DNA from: Viola odorata
Lineage: Eukaryota > Streptophyta > Magnoliopsida > Malpighiales > Violaceae
Assembly: GCA_963691705.1 (NCBI GenBank)
Contig: OY829546.1
Coordinates: 7,636,001 to 7,700,000, forward strand
Length of the DNA stretch: 64,000 nucleotides
Direction: 5' to 3'
Below the pieces are notes generated by a model. It was not told the origin of the DNA and ran no database searches. It saw only the letters and a list, made by a program, of their open reading frames with translations. Both the position numbers and the translations under genes were made by a program. Positions 34,285 through 45,157 of the stretch are shown here, one piece after another (the first letter of the stretch is position 1; the number at the start of each line of letters is the position of its first letter).

Positions 34285-37190
34285 ATGAAACAGTTACACA
34301 AACAAGCGACTGGAAACCACAGGCGAGATGAAGAGATCGCAGGTTCCCAAACATCCGCTTACTCCCCCAAAGCACTGAAACACGCCAGATCTCTCCCCAG
34401 ATCCATCAGCTACATACTCAAAGAGCAGCGCCTCCTCTTCATCGTCGTCGGCGTAATAATCGGCTCCACTTTCTTCATCCTCCAACCCACACTCTCTCAC
34501 CTCTCCCTCCCCACCACCTCACCATCTCTGGGCTCCGGACTCATCCACACCGCCAGCCGCCAATTCCCCTCCCCCGCCACATCATCATTCACTTTCCCCC
34601 ATAACCGCGGATCTTCCTCGGGTCGGATCCCTGCCGAGCTGAAGCGGAAGCGGTTGCGGATCGTGGTTACTGGCGGGGCCGGGTTTGTAGGGAGCCATTT
34701 GGTGGATAAATTAATTGCGCGTGGCGATGAGATTATTGTTGTTGATAATTTCTTCACTGGAAGGAAAGATAATTTAGTTCATTTGTTTGGGAATCCAAGA
34801 TTTGAGCTGATCAGGCACGACGTTGTCGAACCTATTCTGTTAGAAGTTGATCAGATCTATCACTTGGCTTGCCCGGCTTCTCCTGTTCATTACAAATATA
34901 ATCCCATCAAGACTATCATATCCTTGTTATTATTATTTGCAGTTGTTTGTGTTTTATTTTGCCTGACCGTATAGGCTTTAGATTGTCATTGTGTGTTTCT
35001 GCTAATCTGTGATGTGTGCATTTCTCAATTTGGAATCCTTGACTGTGAGTTTGATCTGTTTACAAGATAAATGTGATGGGTACTCTTAATATGTTGGGCT
35101 TGGCGAAGAGGGTGGGGGCGAAGTTTTTGTTGACGAGTACAAGTGAGGTTTATGGAGACCCACTCGAGCATCCACAGAAGGAGACGTATTGGGGAAATGT
35201 GAATCCAATAGGTTAGGATTGTGAGAGTCACACGAATATTTATCTGTCAGGTTTATGAGGTGATTGTTGGAGCTATTGATTATCGTTTTTGTCTGTATTT
35301 TGAAATTGGTTAGGTGAGAGGAGCTGTTACGATGAGGGAAAACGGACTGCAGAAACTTTAACCATGGATTACCACCGAGGTGCTGACGTTGAGGTAATGG
35401 CTCTATTATTTGCGTCTGTTAGTTTGATAGGTTGAGTCTTAGTGTTCATGCTGCTAAGTTGATTAAATATTTATTATCATGCTGTTGATGTTAACTAGTG
35501 GTTCTAGGAGAACAATTAGTATATCTGTTCCTCTCAGCTCCAATTGTCTTTAACGATAATTTTTCTTATATTGTGCAATTTCTCCATAGTAGATTACATC
35601 ATTTTAGCGCCATAAGAGACCATGACATTTGATTACAGTGTTAGTGATCAAGACTGCCAGTCTGCCATATTAGGGTATGAACTGTTTTTATGAAATAGCA
35701 AAGCTGAGATAGGTGATTTGGGCTCATGGCATGCTTATGAGCCTGCTCATTTTTCATGATCACTCGGTGATATCTTGGTCATTGCATACTGAAAGTTGCA
35801 TTTCCTAGAGTTTTTTGGCTGCTATGTTTTCATCTGAAACAAAGTAGAATGTGTGTTCATGAGTCTTACCTAAACATATTGATGGGTGTTCATAAACAAT
35901 TTGGTTATGGTGGTAGTTAATTTCACTCTATACCTTGTAATGGGTGTTCATGAGTCTTACCTAAATTTGCTCAGTCAACTTGTGGATTAGTGATGGCTGT
36001 AACTATGGGCAGGTGCGCATTGCTCGCATTTTTAACACGTATGGACCTCGCATGTGCTTGGATGACGGTCGTGTTGTCAGCAATTTCGTTGCTCAGGTAT
36101 AACCTCCCGCTAGAAAACCTTTTTCCCTCTTTTGGGCATGGCAATGCTGCAGTACTGATGCAGGATGATGTAGAAGGTCCTCTAACCGTATTACCAATCT
36201 CTTTCAGGCCATTCGCAAGCAACCATTGACCGTTTATGGTGATGGGAAACAAACCAGGAGCTTCCAATATGTTTCTGACCTGGTATAGTGTATTATATTC
36301 ACTGTATTTTCTGTGTTCGTAGTTTCTTCATTCCATGCTTTGCTAATTGCTGCATTTAAAGTTTCTATTTGATGGCTTTACTTTGAAACCAACATTTAGA
36401 CTCTTGAAATCTGCTTTGTCTGTGATTTCATGATCGGGGTAAATGTAAAGTTTCATGAAAATTGAAAAAGCCCCAACATTTAGACACTTAAAATCTGCTT
36501 TTAGATGACGAATAACTTTTCTGTTTAAAAAGTGTTGATTGGGGGAGAGCCAGCATGTGATGAAAGTTAACTGGTTGCAAAGGGCAGAATGAGCTTATTG
36601 CTGCAACGCATAGGATATCAACTTGAACACAGCTACTATTTGGTGCTTTCTCATTCAGTCCTGAACAGACATGCAATAATGCGATATTCTTATTTTTCAA
36701 TGGCAGGTTGATGGATTGATGGCTCTAATGGAAAATGAGCACATAGGACCTTTTAACCTTGGTAATCCAGGAGAGTTCACCATGTTAGAGCTTGCTGAGG
36801 TTTGCCTTTCTCTAAGTTTATAGTATATTTTCTTTAGCATGCATAGATTCATTTTTAACCTTGCTTTTCCAAAATCCAAATTGAGGCTATCAGTTGAGAA
36901 ATATTGTGTGCTTTTGTGCGTATGTGTGTGTGAGATTGATCGAAATATCTTTGTTTGTATTGGCATGCTCAAGTTTTGTTTCTTACTTCAATGTGGTGAA
37001 GGTTGTCAAAGAAACAATTGATTCAAGTGCCACTATAGAGTTCAAACCAAACACTGCGGATGATCCACACATGAGGAAACCAGACATCACCAAAGCAAAG
37101 GAGCTCTTGAATTGGGAGCCGAAAATTCCCTTGAGAGAGGGATTGCCTCTCATGGTGAACGATTTCCGGAATCGCATCTTGAATGATTGA
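34285..37190 (+). CDS. UXS: UDP-glucuronate decarboxylase (UDP-xylose synthase), membrane type
   Basis: Converts UDP-glucuronate to UDP-xylose, the donor for xylan and other wall polymers. Seven exons: 34285-34917, 35064-35211, 35314-35393, 36013-36096, 36208-36282, 36707-36799 and 37002-37190, giving 433 residues. The start MKQLHKQ matches Golgi-type UXS proteins; ATG 34276 is a close alternative. A basic N-terminus is followed by one membrane anchor at about residues 48-68, so the enzyme should be a type II Golgi protein. The NAD-binding TGGAGFVG lies at 129-136. [10 protein letters not shown] and the SDR active-site pair Y266/K270 (CYDEGKR) follow, then [21 protein letters not shown]. The C-terminus [14 protein letters not shown] is typical. 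Intron 1 begins ATATCCTT and ends AC; all others are GT-AG. Three-gene families are usual, so no number is given. Confidence 0.95.
34918..35063 (+). other. U12-type AT-AC intron of UXS
   Basis: The only junction that gives the conserved protein ([16 protein letters not shown]) removes a 146-base intron starting ATATCCTT and ending TTTAC. ATATCCTT is the U12 5' splice-site consensus. TCCTTGAC at 35036-35043 fits the U12 branch-point consensus, with the branch A 21 bases before the intron end. No GT donor exists at the required position. Confidence 0.88.
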
Positions 37191-40071
37191 AGGCAAAAGG
37201 GCTTTAAGCAAAATTATAGCATAGCAAGTATGTATAGTTTGGAAGAACCAATCTGTATTTTTGATTTATTTCAATATTTTTCATAATATTTCCCAAGTTT
37301 GGAAGGCCCAGCAATGCACAACAACGAGAAGATATGTCATGTGATGTAGTTCATGCATTATTAGCTCAACATTAACATTCTTTCATTTCTTTTCTTCTTT
37401 TTTTCCTTTCAAGTTTTCAAGATATAAATGTAGTGTTTTTTCTTTAGTGGTGCATGTGTTGTAATTTCGTATAAAAAAATATTATTTTACCTGTTTAACT
37501 TTAAAGTTAGTCTGGAAAAGAATAAGAAGAATTTGCTTCATATTAGTTGAAAAGTTGTTAATGTTTCTTCAAAATGTACAACTTTCCAAGATGATCACTT
37601 TGGAGGCTCCATTTTCTTTGGTGTAGCTTGGTAGAGCCATCGAGAAAAGTAAGAATAAGATGGAAGGGGCGGTTGTTTTAGTGCTTTTGCTTTTTGACAT
37701 GGTAAGCTGTTAGGTTGTGATTGTGATGATCTCTTCTAGCTAAGAACACTTGGGTCAGGGACCACGATCTATATGGATGATAAAAGAGAAGCCCTTCCCT
37801 TTCCTGCGTCACACGTACAATCGTTCTTTAAGCACAGTCCGTCCTTATAAAGTACACATTTTTATCACTAAAATTAGTTTGTCCATCACAAAATACCACT
37901 TGAGTAAATAAATAGCCTTAGGTGTAATTTGTGGAATTAAAAAAATAAAATAACAGCATTGCAAGATTCTAAATTCTAAAACCACGTAGATAACCGTTTA
38001 ACAATCATAGGTATTTCTAAATTTATTAAGTTAAAACTAATTTTATTCATGCCACGTTTTCTTTTTAATTAGATGCTAGAACTTTGGCGTACTGGTAGTA
38101 TGGATAGTAGTTGCCGCATATGCCGCAAGTCTTATGGAGTTCGAACCGAATGTAAATGGGTATGGAGGAAATATCGTTGGTCAGATCGATGCTTACCCAA
38201 ATCTGGGACCGCAATCTTTCCATCTAAGCCCAAACCATTTGACCCCAACTACCTTCTTCCTCCTCCTTACTCCTCTCTTTTCTTTTAGCTCTTATCTTGA
38301 GTTGGTTAAAAAGTAAAGTAACCCAAGTTTCATATTTAAATATCGATCCGAATAATATTCGAACGAAATTAATTTTATTTTTAGAAATTATAGAAAAAAT
38401 ATCTGATTTTTTTTACAATCTTTTATTTATTCTCAAAAGTTGAGGGTAGGAAAGGGGAGGGAAAAAGTGGCCCACTCTCATCATCTTTAAATAACTCGGT
38501 GACAAAAATATAGAGATTCCCACATTCAAGAAGTTAGGTTGGTCACTCAATATAGAACTTAATTCAAATTTGGACTCTTCAATTCTTTCTTAGAGCAATT
38601 CATCGTTGAGGAAGGAGATGAAAAGGAAAAAACCTAAAAAAGAAGGCCAATTCATTACAAGAATCCGATTCCAAAACCAGTGAAGCAGAGAACTCTAGCT
38701 TTGCATGGAAACAAATGAAAGTTACTTTGTGTCTCTTCCATCCACAAGAAAGGAAAAAAGAAACAAATTGCATGCAATCTTGCAGCATATGTTCCATTAG
38801 AATCTTGATCATTTTCCACCAACGTGATGAAGATGTGCGAACCAAAGTGATTTATTCTCAGCAAATAATTTCTCCAGACGTATAGAGGTGGTTAGCAAAG
38901 CGAGGAGTGAGGGCAATTGAATCACTACCTCTAAATAAAGAATAAAAATGATTGAATCACATGTTGCTCAGGTTTTTTTTACCGTTTTTCTGTCTGCATC
39001 CTACCCTTTTGTTTCTGTCCAGAAATATAAACATTGAATTCCTATTCAACTTCCTGCAAAACTGTGTTTCAATTAATTAACCGTATTAAATGAGTAGGCC
39101 ATGACCCATGTCCCATGTCCCATGTCCAACAAAGGATATTTGTTCTTATTTAACCAATAGTTTATAATCTGTGGAAACGCTGTTCCCTAATGTTATCAAA
39201 AACAGGAAAAGATAGACAAACAATGCTGCAAACTTATTGCTAATTTGGTAATTAAGTACATGGCCCAGCTTAACCACCATTAACAACAATAGAGATGGTA
39301 GGTTATTATTACATAAATTAAGGACAGATTAGGGTAGATGGTGATCATGCAGAGGAAAACTCTTTGCATTGTGGTGTGCATCATTTTCATCCATTAAAGC
39401 TCTAGGCAAAGGTGGTTGCATCTCATAAAGATCACCATTTTTTCCAGCTGTTCTGTCCTCTCTAACTCCTAAGTTAATGAAAATTGCAGCAGCACTGTTT
39501 TCTTCTGGGTAGATGGCAAACAGATGCAGTTGCAATTTTTTACTGTTTTTACTTATGCAAGCAAAACATAGTCCAAAGGGTAGTAAAACGTTGACATTTT
39601 GAGGTAATTGCACAACTGAATCTTGATTATAATTACCCAAATATTATTTTGGTTGTATCACTAAATTTATTGAGTTACCGTTGATCTTACTTTATATAAA
39701 AAATCGAACAAATAATTAGTAGTTATGTTATATAGGTCAAATGATGATGTCTTACTGACACTAACACGTTGTTATAATACCAAAATTTTAACTTAGAAAG
39801 AAGGTTATTTCAAGTGTGATGATGTGTCAATCAACTAGTATTAAAATTTAAAACATGTTGGAGAAGAAATTCCTGTAAATGGCCCACAAATTTCTTTACC
39901 ATCATGGATAAATTCTCATCCATTTTAGAATAATAACAACAGAACAGCCAACCTTCCTTGAGAAGTTCCTCTCTACTATCTCTCTCTCTCTCTTTCTCTC
40001 TCTGTCATTCTCAAGATTGAAGATTCTCCACCACTAAGTTCCATTCTCTTATCTCAACATCTAAAGTAACA
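37191..40071. other. intergenic, SINE-like piece, no gene recognised
   Basis: 2.9 kb after UXS. Around 38088-38145, TGGCGTACTGG and GGAGTTCGAACC look like A and B boxes of a tRNA-derived SINE; its ends were not found. CCCATGT repeats three times near 39108-39127. The minus-strand open frame 39640-39329 has some protein-like composition but no ATG and no recognised family. A CT-rich tract at 39978-40005 probably belongs to the 5' leader of the next gene. Confidence 0.45.
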
Positions 40072-41374
40072 ATGAAAAGAATAGATATCTTCTGTGCATC
40101 TCAAGCTTCCACAGCCATATGCATGAGCATGGATCAACCTTCTTCTTCTTCTTCCATTTCATCTTCTTCTTCATCCTTTCTCCTTGGTGGCAAAGCCATT
40201 GACAGACATAATCCCATCATCAGAGACCAGAAAAGAACACCAAGAACTCTCCCTATTGGTCCCTGTACTTCTCAACAACAACCCATTAGTCCAAAACCTT
40301 ACCATCTTCTCCACAAGGGTAAAAAAAGTTCAGCTAAAAGCAGAGCAGCTGCACATGATCAGAAGATCAAGAAATCTGCAGCAAAAGTACCAAATGATGA
40401 AAAAACCAAGAAAACCCATTCTGGCCCATTTCTTGATGCCAAGAAGAGTGTTTCTAATGTGACAAAAGATATTTCTAGGAGAAGTAGGGCAAAGCCAGGG
40501 GATTTTATTACCCCACCTGGGTCTACTAGATATCTTTTGGGAGATGATCATAGAGCTAATTTCTTTGATGGGTTTTCAGATTATGATCAAGTTTTGCAAA
40601 TTGTTCCCGTTGAATCCATAAAGACTCAAACTTTGAATCCAGATGAGCCCAATTCTTCTTCTTCAAGACCATCTTCGTCTTCTCAACCAGAAAAGCCTAC
40701 TAACCAGGTCAGCTATCTTTTTAATTAAGCACATAATCATCAACATCAATAAGTAATTAGATTAATTAATTCCATTGGCAACAACTAAATGGGTTTTGCA
40801 GGTTGTGGTTTTGAGAGTGTCACTACACTGTAAAGGATGTGAAGGGAAAGTGAGGAAACATTTATCCAGAATGGAAGGTATGCACATGGATTTTTCTGAA
40901 ATGAAACTGTCCATCTTTTTTCCTGTAATCATTTGGTCTCTTTCATAACTCATTTGTCCTAATCAACAACAGAAGAAGGCAAAAGTTACTTGTTTGTTTT
41001 AGCAATTAAATTTTTCGATCAAAAGAAACCACCTTTTCCACACCTCATTTCCTTTCGGGCCTTTAGGAAACAGCCTAAAAAATTGTATACAGTACAAAAC
41101 AATTTGTGTTGGTGATGAACCTCATCATTTAGCTCGGTGGTTGTGTGTTGATGGCAAAATATCGGTATAAACTCTTGTTCGAGTCTCACCTGATGATGTT
41201 TTCGGCGTTTGAGCAGGTGTGGCATCTTTCAACATTGATTTTGCAGCTAAGAAGGTGACAGTAGTTGGGGATGTAACACCATTGGGTGTGTTGGCTAGTG
41301 TGTCAAAGGTGAAAAATGCACAGTTTTGGATAGCTCCTACTGTTGTATCAAGCAGTACAGAAGTCAAGAAATAA
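40072..41374 (+). CDS. heavy-metal-associated protein, NaKR-like (SODIUM POTASSIUM ROOT DEFECTIVE)
   Basis: Three exons, 40072-40707, 40802-40877 and 41217-41374, encode 289 residues. The N-terminus MKRIDIFCASQASTAIC is the signature of the NaKR branch of HMA-domain proteins; Arabidopsis NaKR1 acts in phloem on Na/K balance and FT transport. A long low-complexity region follows (Ser runs, Lys-rich), with TPPGSTRYLLGD before the metal domain. The C-terminal HMA domain starts VVVLRVSLHCKGCEGKVRKHLSRMEG, with the CxxC metal-binding pair, continues VASFNIDFAAKKVTVVGDVTPLGVLASVSKVKNAQFW and ends after a short tail. There is no CaaX box, so it is not an isoprenylated HIPP. Intron 2 contains a SINE-like sequence close to its acceptor. 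Confidence 0.92.
41110..41190 (+). repeat. tRNA-derived SINE-like head in NaKR intron 2
   Basis: TTAGCTCGGTGG (A-box-like) is followed about 45 bases later by CTTGTTCGAGTCTCACC (B-box-like), the arrangement of tRNA-derived plant SINEs. The B box ends only about 30 bases before the acceptor of exon 3, so the branch and acceptor region may come from the insertion. Target duplications were not resolved. Confidence 0.5.
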
Positions 41375-42418
41375 GACAGAAAATGAACTACTTGTCTTCA
41401 ACAAAAAAACATACTTCTGGGTAAAAGATGCAGTCTTTAACTAGCAATGTGAGTAGATGGGGCAGAATCTTTGTTGCTTAGTAGAGAGTGAGTGAAGTAA
41501 ACTAGGAGAAGTTGTTCTCTTTTTTTCCAGTGAGACTTGGCTGATCTTTTGGTTATGTCACCACCCACTAGTGTTTTAGAAATGTTAGTAAAGTTAAAAA
41601 TGTGTGGTTAATTAGCTATTAGGGTCCAATCCATGGTTGATTTTATAGTTCCTATGGTTTGCTTAAATGCTGCCAATCATTTTGTTCTTCCCCATAATTA
41701 AACAAGATATGTTGCTACCTCAAATGCTTAAATACTCTTAAGTTTTGAATTCAAATAAAATTATATAAAATTTAACTAAAGTAAAAAATATTTTTTTTCA
41801 TTTTTTTCTAACTATTTAAATTTTTTATCTATTTTTTTTATAATTTTGTGATGCGTCACATGTCAGCAAAATAATAATAAAAACTCCACTTAGGACAATA
41901 GGTATTTTCTGAAAAATAAAAATAAAAGTAATATATGATATGTCTCGCTATGCTTCAATTAGGGCTTAATAGTCTTAATTGAAGCAGTGTGAACAAACAC
42001 GTACACTGACAAGCCCATAACTCTTATCGAAACAAGCCCATAACTACGGAGCCAGCCGCCGAAATGATTTGCTAATATGTTTTTGAGAAACAAATTAGGG
42101 AACGGAAAACATCTCTTTAATTAACCGATTAGGAAGAAAGAAAGGAAAAAAGGATTCGTGATGAATTTTATAGAAGAAAAAAAATTCAAAACGATTTTCT
42201 TCCCATTTGATTTACTTTGTATCTTTAAGAATCTTTCCTGATTTTAATTCATGTTATATCCCATAAATATTAGGCCTAAAAAAATTAATACCCGGGAAAT
42301 CGAGAATAAATTAAAAAGGAAATTTGGGATTTCTTTTTTCAATGGAGCATGGTTTTTTGCATTTAAAACCTCGGAAATCGTCAAAATTAAAATTAAAAAT
42401 CATCATCAGAAATTAACC
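41375..42418. other. intergenic; upstream region of the repeat-peptide gene
   Basis: 3' flank of the NaKR gene and 5' flank of the peptide-precursor gene. The frame of the next gene is open back to 42251, but no start in it matches a secreted protein, and the stretch is AT-rich and leader-like. Nothing else is recognised. Confidence 0.45.
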
Positions 42419-42994
42419 ATGGCGAGAGGGAACAAAACTCTGTCATGGATATCGTTTTGGTTAGTTATGGCCTCGCCACTTTGCTTCAGTGATGCAACCT
42501 TACCGACTGCAAGAGTTGCGAAAAACTTGCGTTTCGGAGTTCTGCCTAAAGGGGTACCCATTCCGCCGTCAGGACCAAGTCGACCACCTCAAAGAAAATT
42601 TGTGAACTGGCATTTTGGAGTACTGCCTAAAGGGGTACCCATTCCGCCGTCAGGACCAAGTCGACCACCTCTGGCAAAATTTGCGAACTGGCATTTTGGA
42701 GTTCTGCCGAAAGGCGTGCCGATTCCACCTTCAGGTCCTAGCCACCGTACGTCAGATATGGTTCCTCCACCACCTCAGGCAAAATTTGCGAACTGCCATT
42801 TTGGAGTTCTGCCCAAAGGCGTGCCGATTCCTCCTTCAGGTCCTAGCCACCGTACGTCAGACATGGTTCCTCCACCGCCTCAGGCAAAATTTGCGAACTG
42901 GCGTTTTGGAGTTCTGCCGAAAGGCGTGCCGATTCCACCTTCAGGCCCTAGCCACCGTACGTCAGACATGGTTCCTCCACCACCGATACAATAG
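42419..42994 (+). CDS. secreted precursor with five tandem IDA-type peptides
   Basis: 191-residue protein. The start at 42419 (ACCATGGCG, a strong context) gives a clear signal peptide (TLSWISFWLVMASPLCFSDA); upstream in-frame ATGs would bury it. The mature part is five copies of FGVLPKGVPIPPSGPS at residues 39-54, 66-81, 93-108, 128-143 and 163-178, identical in protein sequence. This is the EPIP-type motif of INFLORESCENCE DEFICIENT IN ABSCISSION (IDA) and IDA-LIKE peptides, apoplastic signals read by HAESA-type receptors. Copies 1-2 are followed by RPP, copies 3-5 by HRTSDMVPPPP. Linkers carry KFxN before each next core, a possible processing region. IDA precursors as I know them are under about 110 residues with one C-terminal motif, so five copies is unusual. 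There is no intron. A proline-rich wall protein is the main alternative, but the FGVLPKGVPIPPSGPS match is too specific. Confidence 0.88.
   Translation: MARGNKTLSWISFWLVMASPLCFSDATLPTARVAKNLRFGVLPKGVPIPPSGPSRPPQRKFVNWHFGVLPKGVPIPPSGPSRPPLAKFANWHFGVLPKGVPIPPSGPSHRTSDMVPPPPQAKFANCHFGVLPKGVPIPPSGPSHRTSDMVPPPPQAKFANWRFGVLPKGVPIPPSGPSHRTSDMVPPPPIQ
42533..42952 (+). repeat. coding tandem repeat, units of 81 and 105 bp
   Basis: Five repeats start at 42533, 42614, 42695, 42800 and 42905. The first two intervals are 81 bp and the next two 105 bp, the longer unit having gained the HRTSDMV-PPPP spacer. By third-position usage, copies 1-2 form one subtype and copies 3-5 another, so the array probably grew by separate duplications within each subtype. 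Confidence 0.95.
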
Positions 42995-44332
42995 GCATGT
43001 ACTAAGTATCGGAACCTTTTTCGATTCTGTTAATTAAAATAATAAATAGGAAAAATAACGAGATCATGATGTTCAGTTTTATGTGTTTTTAAAATTGCAT
43101 CAGTTCTTCCCTTTCCTTTTTAGCTATATTATATGTTATTTGACATGGAACACATTAAGGAAATGATTGAAATCAGTTTTTAAGGTTCTTTGTCTTTGTA
43201 TCTTTAATACTCATGATCAAAAATTGCAATGAAAGGAGGATAGAACGGTAAAGAGTAAAGGAAACACCATTTGATTTGGGCTAAATTCAGACCCTACAAC
43301 GATTTTTATTTTATTTTGAAACCGAGCACGAAAATTAAGATAATAATTGGTAGAAATATTTTTAATATTAAACAATCATCTTTTTCTATATTAAATAAAC
43401 TGATGAATAAGACTCTTCTTTTTTTTATATTAAATAAATTAACCTAAAATATAATTTAAAAGAATTTGCAGAGAGTAATCTTTAATGTATGTAATTTGTA
43501 TTGAATTGCTCTTTTCATTACCATAAATAAAATACAAATAAAATAACGTAGAAAAAATATATTTTCTTTTTTCACATAATTTTTTAAATTTATTTATTTT
43601 CCACATTAGCAAAAACTAAAACCTCTTTACGAAGAGCCAAACAAATTTATATATAATTTTATAATTAGAGTGTGATTTGGTAAAATTAACAAATGTGAAG
43701 TTTAAATTAACAAATTGCAAACTGAGGATGTCATTCAAATATGGGGTACAAACGCGGGGTTAGTTTTATAATTGTTTTTACACAAACTAACCACACTTGA
43801 GAATTGATCATCACTGATCATCACGTAGTTAGTTTTTATAATTAAGATAATAAAAAATAAGAGGATAAAAATCACGAACTAACCATCTAAAAAATTAAAT
43901 ACAATAACTATTTTTTTATTTTTAGAAATCTGATTAGTAAAGAAAAACGAAGGAAGTATTACATATCAAAGAGAATGAAATTTATAGGTTTTATGTTTGC
44001 AGTTTGCACCGGTTAGCAAATGAGGCTTTACAACCGTTGCTATTTTGGCCGCTAACGGTAGGAAACGGAGTGACTATATTTTTATTTTTAATTATGGTAA
44101 ATTGTGATGGAATAGCAATTCAATACAAATTACACATTAATTGACTGATAAACCAGTAGCCAATCAGAGAATGACAGCTGCAAGGAAGTAGCCAATTCCT
44201 GCTCCCGGGAGCAGTAAATATTTGTTCTTATTTTAATTACCCTGCACCCATCCCCTCATCTCCTCCTCTCAACCTCCATTCCAACCACAAACTGGTTACA
44301 CATTAATTAGGGGCATAATTGTGAAGTTTGCT
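42995..44332. other. intergenic with a MITE fragment
   Basis: Very AT-rich. Apart from the MITE-like piece at 43838-43956, nothing is recognised. Confidence 0.5.
43838..43956. mobile_element. Stowaway-like MITE fragment
   Basis: Resembles the right part of the MITE in laccase intron 2. Shared order: GATAAA, AAAAATCACxAAxTAAC, AAATACxATAA and a terminal GGAAG followed by TA. The left terminus was not found, so the copy is truncated or rearranged. Confidence 0.5.
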
Positions 44333-44341
44333 TTAAAACAA

Positions 44342-45038
44342 AGGAAAATGTAAAATTTGGCACCTGTACTTTGGGGTTACATTTCATTTGGCACCTCTAC
44401 CTTATTTCGTCTTTAAATGGTACTCGTACTGAAATGTTTGATCACATTTGGTACCTCCGTCCGTTACCGTCACCACGTGTCCGTTATGTAGCTGACGTGG
44501 CATGGCACGTCATCAAATATGATGACATGGCATGCCACGTCAGGATTAGTTTTTTTTTCTTCGTTTTTTTCTTTTTCTTTTTCTTTTCATTATTTTATAT
44601 TTAAATATTTAATTAGTTAATAATTTTGAGTAATTGATAATTTAAGCAAATTATCTTCTAACAATTATGTGCTAAATGTTTATTTTCCGAACGATGTTAT
44701 GTTAGAAGATAACATCGTTCGGAAAATAAACATTTAGCACATAATTGTTAGAAGATAATTTGCTTAAATTATCAATTACTCAAAATTATTAACTAATTAA
44801 ATATTTAAATATAAAATAATGAAAAAAAAACTAATCCTGACGTGGCATGCCATGTCATCATATTTGATGACATGTCATGCCACGTCAGCTACATAACAGA
44901 CACGTGGTGACGGTAACGGACGGAGGTATCAAATGTGATCAAACATTTCAGTACGAGTACCATTTAAAGACGAAATAAGGTAGAGGTGCCAAATGAAATG
45001 TAACCTCAAGGTACCGGTGCCAAATTTTGCATTTTCCC
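44342..45038. mobile_element. foldback Mutator-like MITE, 697 bp
   Basis: The whole element is one inverted repeat. The left half (44342 to about 44695) is mirrored by the right half to 45038, around an 8-base loop at about 44708 (AACGATGTTAT ... ATAACATCGTT). The ends read AGGAAAATGTAAAATTTGG and, inverted, GGGAAAATGCAAAATTTGG. A 9-bp TTAAAACAA flanks both sides (44333-44341 and 45039-45047), the target-duplication length of Mutator-like elements. The arms differ by few substitutions and by a roughly 30-base pyrimidine expansion in the left arm near 44550-44585. It has no coding capacity. Confidence 0.92.
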
Positions 45039-45157
45039 TTAAAACAACATGTAAATAAGACCGGACGGAGTATATAACTCCATCTTCTTCGGATTTTAGA
45101 TCCCTAAGGGATATTCCACAACGAATTTTTTTTTCAAAAAACTGGAAAAATTCTTAA

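Noticed and set aside
39329..39640. Minus-strand open frame with some protein-like composition
   Set aside because: It begins with TTG, has no recognised family and could not be joined to other exons.
42251..42418. In-frame N-terminal extension of the repeat-peptide precursor
   Set aside because: The stretch is AT-rich and Lys/Ile/Asn-rich, and would hide the signal peptide. ATG 42419 has a much better context.
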